In this document: piece by piece, positions 27,488 through 37,338 of the stretch
How the letters are laid out: each line of letters starts with the position of its first letter
Position numbering within the stretch: position 1 is the first letter of the stretch
Assembly (NCBI GenBank): GCA_021842465.1
Contig: JAKBZN010000001.1
Coordinates: 1 to 64,000 of the forward strand
Direction of reading: 5' to 3'
DNA length: 64,000 nt
Source: Pseudomonadota bacterium
GTDB taxonomy: Bacteria; Pseudomonadota; Gammaproteobacteria; Burkholderiales; Burkholderiaceae_F
Notes under the pieces: generated by a model
What the model saw: the letters and a program-made list of their open reading frames with translations, nothing else
Databases searched by the model: none
What the model was told of the DNA's origin: nothing
Position numbers and translations under genes: made by a program

Positions 27488-28982
27488 GGACAGGCTCCGC
27501 CGCGCGCTCCGGGCACGCTGCGGTCGTGTGGACCACGAAGTCGACGAACTGCCTCGCCCACTCCGCTCCGGCAATGCTGCGCAGGTGGCTGTACGAGGCG
27601 ACGAGATTGCCGATCACGATGCCGTCGTTCTCGCCGTCCACGCCATAGCCGCGCCGAACGCGGTAGGCATAGCGCGTGTCGGGCGGCAGGCCGGCGATCG
27701 CGGAATAGTGGAACTCGTGCGCGCGGAACACCGCTCCGCCAACCCGGCCCGGGCCGTGCGGCGCGTGCCCGGTCCCCTCCAGTTCGACATAGCCGGAGCC
27801 GACCGGACGCCGCTGCATGTGGACGTCGCCGGGGATCGCGCCGACCATTTCGTGACGGCGACCGTCCACGATCAGGCTGCGCGCCAGATACATCAGGCCG
27901 CCGCACTCCGCATATGCCGGCAGGCCGCGCGCCACGGCTGCCGCAATCTGCGTCCGCAGGCTGGCGTTCGCGGCGAGCTCGGCGGCGCAGCTCTCCGGGA
28001 AACCGCCGCCGATGAACAGGGCGTCGACCTCGGGCAGATCGCGGTCGCGCAGCGTGTCGAACGGCACGATTTCCGCGCCGGCCCGGCGAAGTTCCTCCAA
28101 GTCGTCGGCGTAATAGAACCCGAACGCCCGGTCCATCGCAACGCCGATCCGTGCACGGGAAGATCCCGTCCCGCCCAACGGACCCGCTTCCGGCACGTCG
28201 GCGCCCACCGGCCGAGCGCCGCCGCGCAGGTCGGCGGACCGGGCGACTGCGAGAACCCGATCGAGATCCACCTGTTCCGCGACCTGCGCGCCGATCCGGT
28301 CGATCTGCTCCCGGGCCGACGCCGCTTCATTGGTCGGCACCAGGCCGAGGTGACGCTCGGTCATCCCCACCGCGGGCTCGTCGCGCACCGCGCCCAACAC
28401 CGGAATGTCGGTGTAATGCTCGATCACCGCGCGCAGCTTCGCCTCGTGCCGGGCGCTGCCCACGCGATTGAGCACCACCCCACCGATCCGCACCGTGCGG
28501 TCGAACGCCTGATATCCGAGCAGGATCGGGGCAACGCCGCGGTTCATGCCGCGCGCATCGATTACCAGCACGACCGGCATGCCGAGCATCGCAGCCAACG
28601 CCGCACTGCTATTGGAGCCATCGAGCGCAACGCCGTCGAACAGGCCTTGATTGCCTTCCACCAGCGCCACGTCGGCATCGGCCGCCTTGGCGGCGAACAT
28701 CGCGCCGATTGCGTCTCCGGTCATGAGATACGGATCGAGGTTGTAGCAACCGCGGCCCGCCGCACGACCGAGCCACATCGGATCGATGTAGTCCGGTCCC
28801 TTCTTGAAGGGTTGCACCGCCAATCCGCGCGCTCGTAAAGCGGCCGCCAGGCCAAGCGTGATCGTCGTCTTCCCGGAGGAGCGATGCGCTCCGGAGATCA
28901 GGATGCGGGGCACCGCGCAGACCCCCGCCGTCGCGGCGGCGGTCACCGCGGACTCCCGGAACATGCGGTCGGCGTCGGCCAT
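27477..28982 (-). CDS. dsrN: DsrN, siroheme amidase (cobyrinate a,c-diamide synthase-like)
   Basis: A 501-residue CobB-family glutamine-dependent amidotransferase. The N-terminal ATP-binding domain has [11 protein letters not shown]; the C-terminal class I glutaminase-like domain has the nucleophile cysteine in [10 protein letters not shown] and the EFHYS histidine. In dsr operons this homologue (DsrN) amidates siroheme to the form used by DsrAB, according to work on Allochromatium. The start MADADRMF lies 4 bases after dsrP. Confidence 0.92.
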   Translation of the reverse strand: MADADRMFRESAVTAAATAGVCAVPRILISGAHRSSGKTTITLGLAAALRARGLAVQPFKKGPDYIDPMWLGRAAGRGCYNLDPYLMTGDAIGAMFAAKAADADVALVEGNQGLFDGVALDGSNSSAALAAMLGMPVVLVIDARGMNRGVAPILLGYQAFDRTVRIGGVVLNRVGSARHEAKLRAVIEHYTDIPVLGAVRDEPAVGMTERHLGLVPTNEAASAREQIDRIGAQVAEQVDLDRVLAVARSADLRGGARPVGADVPEAGPLGGTGSSRARIGVAMDRAFGFYYADDLEELRRAGAEIVPFDTLRDRDLPEVDALFIGGGFPESCAAELAANASLRTQIAAAVARGLPAYAECGGLMYLARSLIVDGRRHEMVGAIPGDVHMQRRPVGSGYVELEGTGHAPHGPGRVGGAVFRAHEFHYSAIAGLPPDTRYAYRVRRGYGVDGENDGIVIGNLVASYSHLRSIAGAEWARQFVDFVVHTTAACPERAAEPVHAA

Positions 28983-28986
28983 GGCG

Positions 28987-30216
28987 TCACTCGTCGCGGG
29001 CCATGCCGTCGTGCGGCAGGAAGTCCAGGACCCGGACACCGATGACGGTCAGCGTATAGGCGACGCCGATCCCGCCGATCGCCAGGCCGATCTCCGGCAG
29101 GCTGGGCGTGTAGCGGGCCACCTGTCCGTCCCAGAAGGTGCTTTGCGCGACGAAACCGGGAAAGATGTCGAGGGGGAAGGCTTGCCCCCCGATGATGAAC
29201 ACGTAGAGTTCGGCCAGCGCCCCCCCCAGGACCAGCAACGCCGCGGCGATGGCGATGCAGGGCGTCGCCGTTGCCGGGCGGAACACCATCAGCAAGGGCA
29301 GAAAGCTGCCGAGGAACACGAACCCGACCCAGAACAGCATGGCGTACGGCGACCCGTAGACGAGGATGAATCGCTCGAAACCGGTCTGGCGCGCGTAGTA
29401 CAGGTTCGTCAGGTGATAGACGAGCATGAAATACAGCACGCCGACGAGGAAGATGCCGAGCAGCCGCGTCATGCGCCGCTGCATGTCTTCCGGAACCTTT
29501 CTGCCGTTCCACGAAAACATCGTCTGCTGCACCACCAGAAACGCCGCCAACCCCCAGGCGAAGGACATGACGATGAACATGGGGGCGATGACCGCCGACT
29601 GATAGGCCTGCCGCGCCACCAGGAAGCCGAATATCGACCCGGTTCCGGTCGTCAGCACGAACCGCCACACGAACGTGACCATGCCGACCGCGTGCGAAAG
29701 CGGATTCATCCGCCGCTCCATCAGGGTCCAGAGGTATACCGCCACCACCGCGAACAAGCCCGAATACAGGAACACGTTCCACGCGAATACCGAGCGGAAG
29801 TTGAAATGGGTGATCGCAACCATCAGGCGATCCGGCCGGCCGAGATCGAGCACCAGCACGCTCAATCCGCCGGCAAGCATCGCAATCGACAGCAGGCCGG
29901 CAAGGCGGGCGCGCTCCTTGTATTCGTGGCGTCCGAACACGGAGCCGATCGACGCGACATTGAGCACCCCCGACGCCGCCACGATCAGGAAGATCGCGAA
30001 AACGTGCGGCAAGCCCCAGACCACCTGGTTGCTCATGCCGGTGATCACATGGCCGTAGCGTTCGAGCTGCATCGCCGAGTAGAGACCGATCGCGACCGCC
30101 ACCAGGCCGACTCCGAGCAGCGCCGCAAACACGCGGCCTTCGCGCTGGCGATCGCCGCCGAACGGGAGCCTTGCGAACGGGGCGAGGACGGCGATGGGTT
30201 CGGGAACGGCGGCCAT
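28987..30216 (-). CDS. dsrP: DsrP, NrfD-type membrane quinone-interacting subunit
   Basis: A 409-residue polytopic protein of the NrfD/PsrC family with about ten membrane spans. It forms, with DsrO and DsrJ, the outward-facing module of the DsrMKJOP complex and probably exchanges electrons with the quinone pool. The start (MAAVPEPI) is 1 base after the dsrO stop, so translation is coupled. No cofactor ligand is expected or seen. Confidence 0.94.
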   Translation of the reverse strand: MAAVPEPIAVLAPFARLPFGGDRQREGRVFAALLGVGLVAVAIGLYSAMQLERYGHVITGMSNQVVWGLPHVFAIFLIVAASGVLNVASIGSVFGRHEYKERARLAGLLSIAMLAGGLSVLVLDLGRPDRLMVAITHFNFRSVFAWNVFLYSGLFAVVAVYLWTLMERRMNPLSHAVGMVTFVWRFVLTTGTGSIFGFLVARQAYQSAVIAPMFIVMSFAWGLAAFLVVQQTMFSWNGRKVPEDMQRRMTRLLGIFLVGVLYFMLVYHLTNLYYARQTGFERFILVYGSPYAMLFWVGFVFLGSFLPLLMVFRPATATPCIAIAAALLVLGGALAELYVFIIGGQAFPLDIFPGFVAQSTFWDGQVARYTPSLPEIGLAIGGIGVAYTLTVIGVRVLDFLPHDGMARDE

Positions 30217-30217
30217 G

Positions 30218-31015
30218 TCAAATCCCCTGATACCGTACACCGGGATCCAGATCGAGGTCGGCACGCACCGCCTGCGTCGGGGTTTCCCGGATCCGGCGGG
30301 CGATCGCGCTCGTCGGATCGTTGAGGTCGCCGAACAGCATTGCCCCCTGCCCCTCGTGGGTGCAGGCCTCCACGCAGGCAGGCTGCTCCCCGCGGTCGAT
30401 GCGCTGGACGCACATCGTGCAGCTCTCCACGCAGCCCTTGCCGCGCGGCACGCCGGGCTTCTGGTCGTGTATCGGCTCGTGGACGAAGGAACGGGCCTTG
30501 TATGGACACGCCATCATGCAATAGCGGCAGCCGATGCATCGGTGCCGGTCGACGAGCACCAGCCCATCGGCGCGCTGGAATGACGCCCCGGTCGGACACA
30601 CGTCGACGCAGGGGGGCTCGGCGCAATGCTGGCACATCATCGGCAGGGACACCTTCCGCCCGGTTCCGATCTCCTTCAGATCGACCTTGCGGATCCATTG
30701 CGGGCGCTGTGCGAGGTCGATCCCGGAGGTGAACCCGTTCTCGCGTGCGCAGGCATCGACGCAGGCGTTGCAATTGGATGCGCAGCGCGTCGTGTCGATG
30801 AGCAGACCCCAGCGGTTTTTCGACGATGCAGGTTCTCCCGCGGCCCGGGCCTGCGCCAGGGAAATCAGGCGCAGGCCGGGCGCAAGAGTCATCGCGCCCA
30901 ATGCCGCCGCGCCCATCCCCAGCGCATCCCGGCGCGCCGGACTTTTCGGCGGCGCCGAATCGCCGCGGTCCGCGCCTTCGCGGTCCATCGTCTGGTGCGG
31001 TTCCACGCGACTCAT
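30218..31015 (-). CDS. dsrO: DsrO, periplasmic ferredoxin-like iron-sulfur subunit
   Basis: A 265-residue iron-sulfur protein with a twin-arginine-like leader (SPARRDALGMGAAALGAM). Several cysteine clusters follow: CASNCNACVDAC, CQHCAEPPCVDVCP, CIGCRYCMMACP and CESCTMC with a downstream CVEAC. This is the NrfC/DMSO-reductase-B architecture of DsrO. It overlaps the dsrJ stop (ATGA) and lies directly before dsrP. The long upstream extension in the ORF track is rejected. Confidence 0.94.
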   Translation of the reverse strand: MSRVEPHQTMDREGADRGDSAPPKSPARRDALGMGAAALGAMTLAPGLRLISLAQARAAGEPASSKNRWGLLIDTTRCASNCNACVDACARENGFTSGIDLAQRPQWIRKVDLKEIGTGRKVSLPMMCQHCAEPPCVDVCPTGASFQRADGLVLVDRHRCIGCRYCMMACPYKARSFVHEPIHDQKPGVPRGKGCVESCTMCVQRIDRGEQPACVEACTHEGQGAMLFGDLNDPTSAIARRIRETPTQAVRADLDLDPGVRYQGI

Positions 31016-31476
31016 GGCATCCTCGCAGGCTTGGCACTCGCCGTCGAGAGGTGGATGTTCTGCGCGCCGGGGGGCGCGTCCCCCGTGCGCGGATTGTGGC
31101 ATTCGAAACAGTCGATGCGCACGGCGACGAACGCGTGGCAGGCCTGGCAGAAATTGCGGTCGCTGCCCAGGACCGAATGGGTTTCCCGGCTTGCGTGGCA
31201 TGCGATGCACTCGCGCAGTTGCACGCGGGCTCCCCGCACCCCCTGCCGCACCGTGATCTCGCGCTGGTGCAGCAGCAGTGCAAAATGGTTGCGGCGCATG
31301 TACTCCGTGGGTGCGATGCAGTGGCCGGGATGGGCGATCACGATATCGGGCCGCGGAACGCGGTCATCCGCGCGGGCCGGCGTCACCAGTCCGGCCAATC
31401 CCAGGCCGGCGAGCGTGAACCATCCCGCGACGATGCAGACGACGGCGGACCGCGCCGCAGCCCGAAACACGATCAT
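31012..31476 (-). CDS. dsrJ: DsrJ, triheme cytochrome c
   Basis: A 154-residue exported cytochrome. A signal sequence or uncleaved anchor at the N-terminus (VVCIVAGWFTLAGLGLAGLV) is followed by three CxxCH heme sites: CIACH, CQACH and CFECH. This count and size match DsrJ. It overlaps dsrL at the 5' end and dsrO at the 3' end by 4 bases each. It is thought to work in the periplasmic part of DsrMKJOP. Confidence 0.95.
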   Translation of the reverse strand: MIVFRAAARSAVVCIVAGWFTLAGLGLAGLVTPARADDRVPRPDIVIAHPGHCIAPTEYMRRNHFALLLHQREITVRQGVRGARVQLRECIACHASRETHSVLGSDRNFCQACHAFVAVRIDCFECHNPRTGDAPPGAQNIHLSTASAKPARMP

Positions 31477-33434
31477 TCTCCCAGGCCCATCTGGATGTAC
31501 CCCGTCGGACACACGTCGTGGCAGATATGGCACCCGATACAGCGGGTGTAGTCGGTTCCGACATACCGCCCCAGCGTCGACTCTTTCTTGGCCACCCGAT
31601 ACACCGCATGCTGAGGGCAGTAGACGACGCAGTTGTCACACTCGAAGCACATGCCGCAACTCATGCAGCGCTTGGCTTCGGCAACCGCCTCGGCCTCGGA
31701 TAGCCCCTCCAGGCGTTCCTGGAAATTCCCGAGCGCCGAATCCCGACTCAGCGTCGTGACCTTGCGCCGGTTGCGGTCGACGTACTGGAAATGCCCCAGG
31801 AACATCTCGGTCGCCGGGATTACATAACGATTGGCGCGGTTTTCGAAGTTGTGGATTCCGACATGCGTGTCGCTGCCGCGCAGCGGCTCCTCGGCAGGAT
31901 TGACCTGCAAGCCGGCCTCGATCATCTTGCGCGAAAGATCGAAGGCGTGCACGTCGATCTTCGGCCGCTTTTCGAGTTCGATGCCGCGCAGGACCGCATC
32001 GATCCCGTCCGCCGCGATCGCACCGTGGCCGATCGCCGTCGTGAGCAGGTGCGGGCGGATGACGTCGCCGCCGGCAAACACGTTCTCCGTGCCCGTCACG
32101 CGGTAGTTCTTGTCGGCGTTGACCGCCCCGCGACCGTTGTCAAACTCCTCGATTCCGGTGAAATCCACCGCCTGCCCGATGGCCGAGACGATCAGATCGG
32201 CCGGGATGTCCTCCTCGCTGCCCTCGACCTTCTGAATGTCGAGTTTTCCGCCGGCCACCTTCGCGGTGCACTGCGCCACGCGCAAGGCCGTCGCCCGGCC
32301 GTCGGCGCCGCGGACGATCCCGATCGGCACATATCCGCCGCGGATGGCGATCCCTTCGGCCCGGGCCTGCTCAACTTCATGCTTGCTGGCCTGCATCTTG
32401 TCGACCGGGAAGACCGAAGTCAGCGTCACCTCGCAGCCTTGCCGCGCGGAGACGGCCGCCGCGTCGTGGGCGAGACGCCCCGCAATCGCGGATTCGATGT
32501 CGGTCGGCCGGGCGTTCTGGATATGCCCCAGGCGGCGGGCAACCGTCGCGACGTCGATGGAGGTGTCACCACCGCCGACGACCACCACGCGCTTGCCGAC
32601 GTGCTGCAAGCGACCGTCGTTGAACGCCCGCAGGAACGCCGTCGCCGTGACGACGTTGGGCGCCTCGCAATCGGCGAGCGGAAGCGCCCGGCCGGATTGC
32701 GCACCCATCGCGAGGAATACCGCGTCGTACCCGGCACGGATCTCGTCCATGGTGACGTCGCGGCCGATCCGGCAATTCAGGCGCGCCTCGACCCCAAGAT
32801 CGAGGATGCGCTGGATTTCGGCGTCCAGCAGATCACGCGGGGTCCGAAATCCGGGAATGCCATAGCGCATCATTCCGCCCAGGTGCTCATGCTCGTCGAA
32901 GATCGTGACGCCATGCCCTTTGCGGGCGAGCTGGAAAGCGCAGGAAAGGCCCGCGGGCCCGCCGCCGATGACCGCCACCTTCTTGCCGGTTTGCTCCGCC
33001 GGCGCATCGAACGACAGCCCTTCCCGAATGGCGAAGTCGCCGAGAAAGTGTTCGACCGAGTTGATGCCGACGTGGTCCTCGACATCGTTGCGGTTGCACC
33101 CCGACTCGCACGGCGCCGGACAGACCCGGCCCATCACTGCCGGGAAGGGGTTCGCATTGGCAAGCTTGCGCCAGGCATATTCCTGCCAACGCATGCCCTT
33201 CGGCGGCTTTTCCGTTCCGCGCACCACCGCAAGATAGCCGCGGATGTCTTCGCCAGCCGGGCAGCTGCCCTGGCAAGGCGGCGTGGACTGCACGTAGGTC
33301 GGGCACTTGTGCGTATGATCGCCATCGAAGATCCACTCGCGCCAGGATTCCTGCTCGTGGTCCCCGTCGCGGTATCGCCGGAACGTGAGCGCGGTCTCCT
33401 TCCCTGCTGAAACTTGCTCCAGATCTGCCGACAT
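31473..33434 (-). CDS. dsrL: DsrL, NAD(P)H:acceptor oxidoreductase
   Basis: A 653-residue iron-sulfur flavoprotein resembling the glutamate synthase small subunit. N-terminal cysteines (CPAPCESGC and others) bind an Fe-S cluster; FAD and NAD(P) sites are VAVIGGGPAGLSCAF and VVVVGGGDTSIDVA. Unlike GltD it has a C-terminal ferredoxin domain (CMSCGMCFECDNC...CP, CIGCHICHDVCP). DsrL connects DsrAB with pyridine nucleotides in sulfur oxidisers and is the best marker for the oxidative direction. Start MSADLEQ is 23 bases after dsrK. Confidence 0.95.
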   Translation of the reverse strand: MSADLEQVSAGKETALTFRRYRDGDHEQESWREWIFDGDHTHKCPTYVQSTPPCQGSCPAGEDIRGYLAVVRGTEKPPKGMRWQEYAWRKLANANPFPAVMGRVCPAPCESGCNRNDVEDHVGINSVEHFLGDFAIREGLSFDAPAEQTGKKVAVIGGGPAGLSCAFQLARKGHGVTIFDEHEHLGGMMRYGIPGFRTPRDLLDAEIQRILDLGVEARLNCRIGRDVTMDEIRAGYDAVFLAMGAQSGRALPLADCEAPNVVTATAFLRAFNDGRLQHVGKRVVVVGGGDTSIDVATVARRLGHIQNARPTDIESAIAGRLAHDAAAVSARQGCEVTLTSVFPVDKMQASKHEVEQARAEGIAIRGGYVPIGIVRGADGRATALRVAQCTAKVAGGKLDIQKVEGSEEDIPADLIVSAIGQAVDFTGIEEFDNGRGAVNADKNYRVTGTENVFAGGDVIRPHLLTTAIGHGAIAADGIDAVLRGIELEKRPKIDVHAFDLSRKMIEAGLQVNPAEEPLRGSDTHVGIHNFENRANRYVIPATEMFLGHFQYVDRNRRKVTTLSRDSALGNFQERLEGLSEAEAVAEAKRCMSCGMCFECDNCVVYCPQHAVYRVAKKESTLGRYVGTDYTRCIGCHICHDVCPTGYIQMGLGE

Positions 33435-33457
33435 CGAATGTCTCCCCTGCCTTGGTC

Positions 33458-34981
33458 CTATTTCAATCGGATCGCCGTGCTGACGAGCTGGTGCACACCG
33501 CCCACCATGCTCATCTTGAACTTGTAGTACGGCAGCACCTTCGTGAACTGCGCCTTGCAAATCGCGCAGATGGTCGCCATGAAATTGACGCCGTGCTCGT
33601 CGACCACCTGCTGCAGCGCCTCCATGCGCGGCAGCGCACCCTTGACGCGTACGTCGAGGAGATCGTCGGTGAGAATGCCGCCGCCGCCGCCGCAACAGAA
33701 CGTGCGCTCGTAGATCGTCTCCGGCGCCATGTCGTAGAAATGATTGGCGACCGAACGGATGATGTTGCGCGGAATCTCGAACTGCCCGTACGGCGTATCC
33801 CCCATTCCCGAACCGCGTGCGACGTTGCACGAATCGTGAAACGTGATGATGCGATGGTCATTTGCCTCCTTGTCGAACCGGAGGGCGCCGCGCTGGATCA
33901 GATCCCAGGTGTATTCGCAGATGTGGGTCGGCTGCTTCACTTTGGGGTCCAGCATCTTCTGGAACTCCACCGCGTACGGATCGGTCGCGCCCGCGCCGAT
34001 TCCGACCAAGGTATTCCAGAAACTGTACGCGACCCGCCAAGCGTGGCCGCACTCCCCGACGATGATCCGCTTGACGCCGAGTTCCAGCGCCGTCTCGCGG
34101 ATCCGCAGCGCGATCTTCCGCAGCTGCTCGTAGCTACCGATGAACATGCCGAAATTCGCCGCCTCGGAGGCGAACGACGCAAGCGTCCACGAAACGCCGG
34201 CGGCATGAAACACCTTGCCGTATCCGATCAGACTTTCCACGTGCGGTTCGGCGAAGAAGTCGGCCGACGGGGTGATCAGCAAGACCTCCGCTCCCTTTTG
34301 GTTCAACGGATAGCGAACCGGAACGCCGGTGTCGGCCAGTACGTCCTCTTCCAGCCCCTGCAGGGTGTCGGCCAGCGCCGCTTCCGGCAGGCCGAGGTTG
34401 TTCCCGATCCGGTGAACTTTGCCGATGATCTCGTTGGTGTACTTCTGCCCGTAGCCCACGGCATCGAGAATTTCCCGTCCCGCCATCGTGATTTCGGCGG
34501 TATCGATGCCGTATGGGCAGAACACCGAGCAACGGCGGCACTCCGAACACTGGTAGTAATACGAATACCACTGGTCGAGCGTCTCCCGCGTCAAGTCGCG
34601 CGCGCCGACCAGCTTCGGAAACACGCGCCCTGCCACCGTGAAATAGCGCCGATAGACGCTGCGCATCAGGTCCTGGCGCGCGACCGGCATATTGAGCGGA
34701 TCGTGGGTGCCGAGGAAATAGTGGCACTTGTCGGTGCATGCGCCGCAGTGCACGCACGAATCGAGGAACACCTGCAGCGAACGCTGCTTCCCCAGAAGCT
34801 CGCGCATCTTGTCGAGCGCGACATCCTTCCAGTTCTCCACCAGGGTGCCGGGAAAGCCGAGATCGTTCTGGATTTTCTCGTTGGCCAGAAACGACTTGGT
34901 TCCCGCCATCGCGCCGGGCTCGAGCGCCGGCACGATCGGAATGGTGCGATATGGCGGGGCGGTGACTTCGACGTGGGCCAT
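33458..34981 (-). CDS. dsrK: DsrK, HdrD-like catalytic subunit of DsrMKJOP
   Basis: A 507-residue cytoplasmic iron-sulfur protein. Two N-terminal ferredoxin motifs (CVHCGACTDKC, CSECRRCSVFCP) precede cysteine-rich domains with DSCNVARG and the CCGGGGG segment characteristic of heterodisulfide reductase-type noncubane clusters. It is expected to act on the DsrC disulfide or trisulfide. The start MAHVEVTAP is 2 bases after the dsrM stop. The 150-residue upstream extension in the track is antisense-quality sequence from dsrM and is dropped. Confidence 0.95.
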   Translation of the reverse strand: MAHVEVTAPPYRTIPIVPALEPGAMAGTKSFLANEKIQNDLGFPGTLVENWKDVALDKMRELLGKQRSLQVFLDSCVHCGACTDKCHYFLGTHDPLNMPVARQDLMRSVYRRYFTVAGRVFPKLVGARDLTRETLDQWYSYYYQCSECRRCSVFCPYGIDTAEITMAGREILDAVGYGQKYTNEIIGKVHRIGNNLGLPEAALADTLQGLEEDVLADTGVPVRYPLNQKGAEVLLITPSADFFAEPHVESLIGYGKVFHAAGVSWTLASFASEAANFGMFIGSYEQLRKIALRIRETALELGVKRIIVGECGHAWRVAYSFWNTLVGIGAGATDPYAVEFQKMLDPKVKQPTHICEYTWDLIQRGALRFDKEANDHRIITFHDSCNVARGSGMGDTPYGQFEIPRNIIRSVANHFYDMAPETIYERTFCCGGGGGILTDDLLDVRVKGALPRMEALQQVVDEHGVNFMATICAICKAQFTKVLPYYKFKMSMVGGVHQLVSTAIRLK

Positions 34982-34983
34982 GA

Positions 34984-35718
34984 TCAGCGATCCACTTCCA
35001 TGCGCGCCGCCCATGGTGCCAGGTGTCGGTGCTCCCGCGGGTTGTCCCGCTGGTTGCGCGTCGGCGAGAAGAACACGCCGGGCGCGTGGAGCAGCTTGCT
35101 GAACGGGAAGACGATCATCAGCATTGCAACCAGGAATAGATGGGCATAGAGCAGCGGGTCGGAGGGCAGCGGCTGCGGATCGAAGCGCTCGAGCCCAAGG
35201 ATGAAAATCTTCACCGAAACGATGTCGGTATGAATGCCGAATTTCATTCCAAGCCCGGTTCCGGCGATCGCGATCAGCAAGGCGAGCATCAGATGATCGG
35301 ACGCGGTCGAGATGTAGCGCACCCGCTCGACCAGGATGCGACGCGCCCACAGCGCAGCGAGCGCAACGGGCATGGCCAACCCGGCGAGGATTCCGAACGG
35401 CTGGATCGGCACCACCCAGATCCACACGGGCTGCGTGAAATAGCGCAGATGGCGCAACAGCACCAGCGCCAGTGCGGCGTGAAACGGCCAGCCGAACAGC
35501 CAGGTCCAGAGGTTGGAACGAAACAGGCTCTCGAACAGCGTCACCTCGCGCGCCATTCGCAATACGACCCCCGGGAGCGTCTTGGGCGCGGGCGTGGTCG
35601 GGATTTTCAGCGGCGCCGGTGTCCGCGCATACAAGGCGATCCGGCGGACCACCCCGACCACGAACACCAAGGTGGCGAAATAAAGCAATCCGGCGAAGAA
35701 AATGCTGGCGGCATCCAT
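34984..35718 (-). CDS. dsrM: DsrM, NarI-like b-type cytochrome membrane subunit
   Basis: A 244-residue membrane protein with about five spans and histidines in HAALALVLLRHLRYF and ASDHLMLALL and further downstream that could bind heme b. It docks DsrK to the membrane and reacts with quinone. The ATG at 35718 is used; the track begins five codons earlier at a TTG. Confidence 0.92.
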   Translation of the reverse strand: MDAASIFFAGLLYFATLVFVVGVVRRIALYARTPAPLKIPTTPAPKTLPGVVLRMAREVTLFESLFRSNLWTWLFGWPFHAALALVLLRHLRYFTQPVWIWVVPIQPFGILAGLAMPVALAALWARRILVERVRYISTASDHLMLALLIAIAGTGLGMKFGIHTDIVSVKIFILGLERFDPQPLPSDPLLYAHLFLVAMLMIVFPFSKLLHAPGVFFSPTRNQRDNPREHRHLAPWAARMEVDR

Positions 35719-35748
35719 GAGCGGGGACAGCAAAGTAACCTGTTCAGA

Positions 35749-35785
35749 CCCTCACCCCAACCCTCTCCCGCAAGCGAGAGAGGGG
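35749..35785. repeat. CCCTCTCCC...GAGAGGG intergenic repeat/hairpin
   Basis: The element CCCTCACCCCAACCCTCTCCCGCAAGCGAGAGAGGGG lies between dsrC and dsrM. CCCTCTC pairs with GAGAGGG around a short loop. A second copy with the same core is between trpD and trpC (46820-46857). It may act as a partial terminator or processing site inside the dsr operon, lowering dsrM expression relative to dsrABC, which is inference. Confidence 0.6.
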
Positions 35786-35805
35786 CTTTCCCACATTCGC
35801 GCGAA

Positions 35806-36141
35806 TCAGACGCAACCGGTCGGCTTGGGCAACCCGGCGATCTTGCAGGCCTGCTTCGCCGGACCATACGGAAACAGTTCGTAGAGATACTGGCTGTTCC
35901 CCTTCTCCGGCCCCAGGGCCTTGCCGATCGCCTTGGTGAGGACTCGCACCGCCGGGGCGATCTGGTATTCCTCGTAATACTTGCGAAGGAAGTTGATCAC
36001 CTCCCAATGGTTGTCGCTCAGATCGATGCCCTCGGCCTCCGAAATGTTCCTGGCGACGTCCTCATTCCAGTCGGCGAGGTTGACCAGATAGCCTTCCTCG
36101 TCAGTCTCGAAGGATTTGTCGCCGATCGTGATCGTCCCCAT
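35806..36141 (-). CDS. dsrC: DsrC, sulfur substrate carrier
   Basis: A 111-residue TusE/DsrC-family protein. Both conserved C-terminal cysteines are present, Cys99 and the penultimate Cys110 (PTGCV), spaced 11 apart as in dissimilatory DsrC; TusE proteins lack the first. It receives sulfane sulfur from the DsrEFH/TusA relay and presents it to DsrAB. It follows dsrB by about 56 bases with its own ribosome site (AAGGAGC). Confidence 0.97.
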   Translation of the reverse strand: MGTITIGDKSFETDEEGYLVNLADWNEDVARNISEAEGIDLSDNHWEVINFLRKYYEEYQIAPAVRVLTKAIGKALGPEKGNSQYLYELFPYGPAKQACKIAGLPKPTGCV

Positions 36142-36197
36142 TTCATGGCTCCTTATCTCGTAGTTATGTCATCCCGTTCCCGACGGAACGAGGATTC

Positions 36198-37298
36198 TCA
36201 GAATCGAATGTGCGTGGACGCGTTCAGGTTCGCCCGTGCGCCGCGCCAATCGTCGATCAGGTACTTGGTGAACGGCAGGCCGGTGCGCTCGAAGAATCGC
36301 GGCCAGCCGATGCGGTCGATCCAGTCGGCAAGGCGCTCCCAGGGGCGTGCGTCGGCCTTGTAGGTGTAGAGGATCTTCTTGACGATCTCCGACACCTCCG
36401 GCCAACGCGGCGGATTGTTCGGGATGCCAGACGCCACCATCTTCATGAACGTCGGCTTGCCACGCGCATTGGAGTTCTTGCCGCCAACCCAGATCGCGAA
36501 CTTCGAGTACTCCGGGTCGTTGATCTGCATCGGCGGGCACGGCGGATAGCAGGCTCCGCAGCAGACGCACTTCTTCTCATCGACCTCGAGCGACGGCTTG
36601 CCGTTGACCAGTGCCGGACGGATCGCGGCAACCGGACACCGCGCAACCACCGCCGGACGTTCGCAGACGTTGGCCACCAGATCGTGGTTGATCTTGGGCG
36701 GCTTGGTGTGCTGGATGATGATGGCAATGTCCGCCTGGCCGCCACAATTGATCTCGCAGCAACTCGTCGACAGGTGGACGCGGTTTGGCATCTCTTCGCG
36801 GCGGAACTCCTCGTACAACTCGTCCATCAACGCCTTGACGGCGCCGGATGCATCGGTTCCCGGAATGTCGCAATGCAGCCATCCCTGGGTATGCGCGATC
36901 ATCGACACGGAATTTCCGGTACCACCAACCGGGAACCCCTCGGCCTCCAGCTTCGCGACGAGCGGTGCGACCTTCTCGGGCTTCGACACCATGAATTCGA
37001 TGTTCGAGCGGATGGTGAACCGCACGTGCCCCTCGGCATACTGGTCGGCGATGTCGCACAGTTTGCGGATGGTGTAGACGTCCATCTGCCGCTGCGTGCC
37101 GGCGCGCACCGACCACACCTCGTCGCCGCTGCGCGCGACGTGGTGCAGGACCCCGGGGCGCGGACGGTCGTGATATTTCCAGGCGCCGTAATTTTTCTTC
37201 AGCAGCGGGTGCAAGTATTGCTGGTTGTCCGGAACGCCGCTTTCGATCGCGCGGCGGGGCTTGGCCGGCGGCGCCGCGACTGTTTGTACTTGCGTCAT
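36198..37298 (-). CDS. dsrB: dissimilatory sulfite reductase beta subunit (reverse type)
   Basis: A 366-residue subunit. The cluster/siroheme region shows STSCCEINCGG and VARCPVAAI, and the ferredoxin insertion has KCVCCGACYPPCPP. Together with DsrA it oxidises DsrC-bound sulfane sulfur to sulfite in sulfur oxidisers. Start MTQVQTVAAP follows AGGAGACACG. It lies 40 bases after dsrA; dsrEFH, which usually sits between dsrB and dsrC, is not here. Confidence 0.97.
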   Translation of the reverse strand: MTQVQTVAAPPAKPRRAIESGVPDNQQYLHPLLKKNYGAWKYHDRPRPGVLHHVARSGDEVWSVRAGTQRQMDVYTIRKLCDIADQYAEGHVRFTIRSNIEFMVSKPEKVAPLVAKLEAEGFPVGGTGNSVSMIAHTQGWLHCDIPGTDASGAVKALMDELYEEFRREEMPNRVHLSTSCCEINCGGQADIAIIIQHTKPPKINHDLVANVCERPAVVARCPVAAIRPALVNGKPSLEVDEKKCVCCGACYPPCPPMQINDPEYSKFAIWVGGKNSNARGKPTFMKMVASGIPNNPPRWPEVSEIVKKILYTYKADARPWERLADWIDRIGWPRFFERTGLPFTKYLIDDWRGARANLNASTHIRF

Positions 37299-37338
37299 CT
37301 TTTCGTGTCTCCTGTCGTGGCCTCGCCGACCCGCCGCC

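Noticed and set aside
34982-35425. 148-residue extension of dsrK
   Set aside because: It is an out-of-frame reading of dsrM; the ATG at 34981 directly follows the dsrM stop.
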